From assembly GCA_017434685.1 (NCBI GenBank), contig JAFREV010000076.1:1-5747 (forward strand): DNA of 5,747 nucleotides, read 5' to 3'. A program made the position numbers and the translations under genes. This DNA is from Mogibacterium sp. (GTDB lineage: Bacteria; Bacillota; Clostridia; Peptostreptococcales; Anaerovoracaceae). How positions within the stretch are numbered: the first letter of the stretch is position 1; every line of letters starts with the position of its first letter. The notes under the pieces were generated by a model, which worked only from the letters and a program-made list of their open reading frames with translations, ran no database searches and was not told the origin of the DNA. Below, one piece after another: positions 5,095 to 5,747 of the stretch.

Positions 5095-5747
5095 ACGCGA
5101 CATTACTTATGATTCTGAAAATGAGTGCACTCACGCTGCTGCATGTCGGCTTGACTTATTTGTTGTGGAAATATCTTAAAGACAGAGAGATAACTCCGCC
5201 TATAAGGCTCATAATCGGTTTCATATACGGAATGACAGCTGTACTTTCAACTCATTTCGGAGTAGATTACGGCAGCATGATACTCAATGTAAGAGATCTC
5301 GGCCCAATGGCAGCCGGTTTGTTCTTTGATCCGGTATCAGGCATTATAGCCGGATTCATAGGCGGAATCGAAAGATATATAGTGGGCACATATTTCGGTG
5401 TCGGCACATTCACGAGGTTGGCATGCAGTCTTTCTACTTGTTTGGCAGGTCTTCTTGCTGCCTTTATGAATGTTTTTATTTTCAAGGGCAAAAAGCCTTC
5501 GATAGCTTATGCGTTCTTTATGGGTGCTGTCATTGAAGTATTCCATATGTATGTTGTTCTTATCACACACAGATACGATATGGAAATGGCTTTCAAAGTC
5601 GTTTCCGTATGCTCTGTTCCGATGATTCTGTTCAGCGGCACCGGTCTTGCTCTTTCATCAGCAACTCTCAGATTGGAAGAAGACGAATGGAGAAGGAATC
5701 TATATAAACTCGACAGCAGCGAAATCCCGATTTCTCATAAATTCCAG
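5091..5747 (+). CDS. Membrane sensor with LytS/YhcK-type 5TM receptor domain, N-terminal part (cut by window edge)
   Basis: An open frame of 219 codons runs from an ATG at 5091, overlapping the tgt stop (ATGA), to the window edge with no stop. GGGA 6 nt upstream is a suitable ribosome site, and translation is probably coupled to tgt. Hydrophobic stretches at about residues 5-26, 36-55, 70-92, 106-130, 137-159 and 168-191 suggest five to six membrane passes. The block NVRDLGPMAAGLFFDPVSG (66-84), followed by GIIAGFIGGIERY (84-96) and SLSTCLAGLLAAF (113-125), resembles the signature of the 5TMR-LYT domain found in LytS, YhcK and related sensors. A charged stretch (194-204, LRLEEDEWRRN) then begins the cytoplasmic or linker part. 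Proteins with this sensor end in histidine kinase, GGDEF, HD or SpoIIE-type phosphatase modules; which applies here lies beyond the edge. It has no evident link to queuosine. Confidence 0.75.
   Translation, partial: MNATLLMILKMSALTLLHVGLTYLLWKYLKDREITPPIRLIIGFIYGMTAVLSTHFGVDYGSMILNVRDLGPMAAGLFFDPVSGIIAGFIGGIERYIVGTYFGVGTFTRLACSLSTCLAGLLAAFMNVFIFKGKKPSIAYAFFMGAVIEVFHMYVVLITHRYDMEMAFKVVSVCSVPMILFSGTGLALSSATLRLEEDEWRRNLYKLDSSEIPISHKFQ

Overview
The window carries a housekeeping gene cluster from a low-to-moderate GC bacterium, most likely a member of the Firmicutes and probably class Clostridia. The gene order ruvA-ruvB-queA-tgt is the one known from Bacillus and clostridia. An intact ruvC directly upstream argues against Bacillus, which lacks ruvC, and fits Clostridia. 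AG-rich ribosome binding sites, an ArgR/AhrC-type repressor and clostridial-looking Tgt motifs agree with this. The genus cannot be fixed from the sequence.

Layout: positions 1-224 (minus strand) hold the N-terminal DNA-binding half of an arginine repressor, cut by the window edge. An AT-rich divergent intergenic region (225-490) holds the likely promoters for argR (leftward) and for the ruvC-led operon (rightward), plus possible operator-like repeats. Then come six same-strand genes: ruvC (491-979), ruvA (1113-1715), ruvB (1745-2782), queA (2804-3907), tgt (3961-5094) and a 5' fragment of a multi-pass membrane sensor with a LytS/YhcK-type 5TM domain (5091 to the edge). No terminator was found between them, gaps after ruvA are 21-53 nt, and the last two overlap by 4 nt, so a single operon is likely. 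The exception in spacing is a 133-nt ruvC-ruvA gap filled by a GC-rich, internally repeated element.

Function: RuvA and RuvB form the branch-migration motor at Holliday junctions and RuvC resolves them. Tgt inserts preQ1 into tRNA at the wobble position, and QueA converts it to epoxyqueuosine. The membrane sensor sits where yajC is commonly found after tgt.

Nothing here is clearly a new system. The points most worth a second look are the ruvC-ruvA repeat element, two substitutions in otherwise strongly conserved Tgt active-site motifs, and the sensor gene coupled to tgt.
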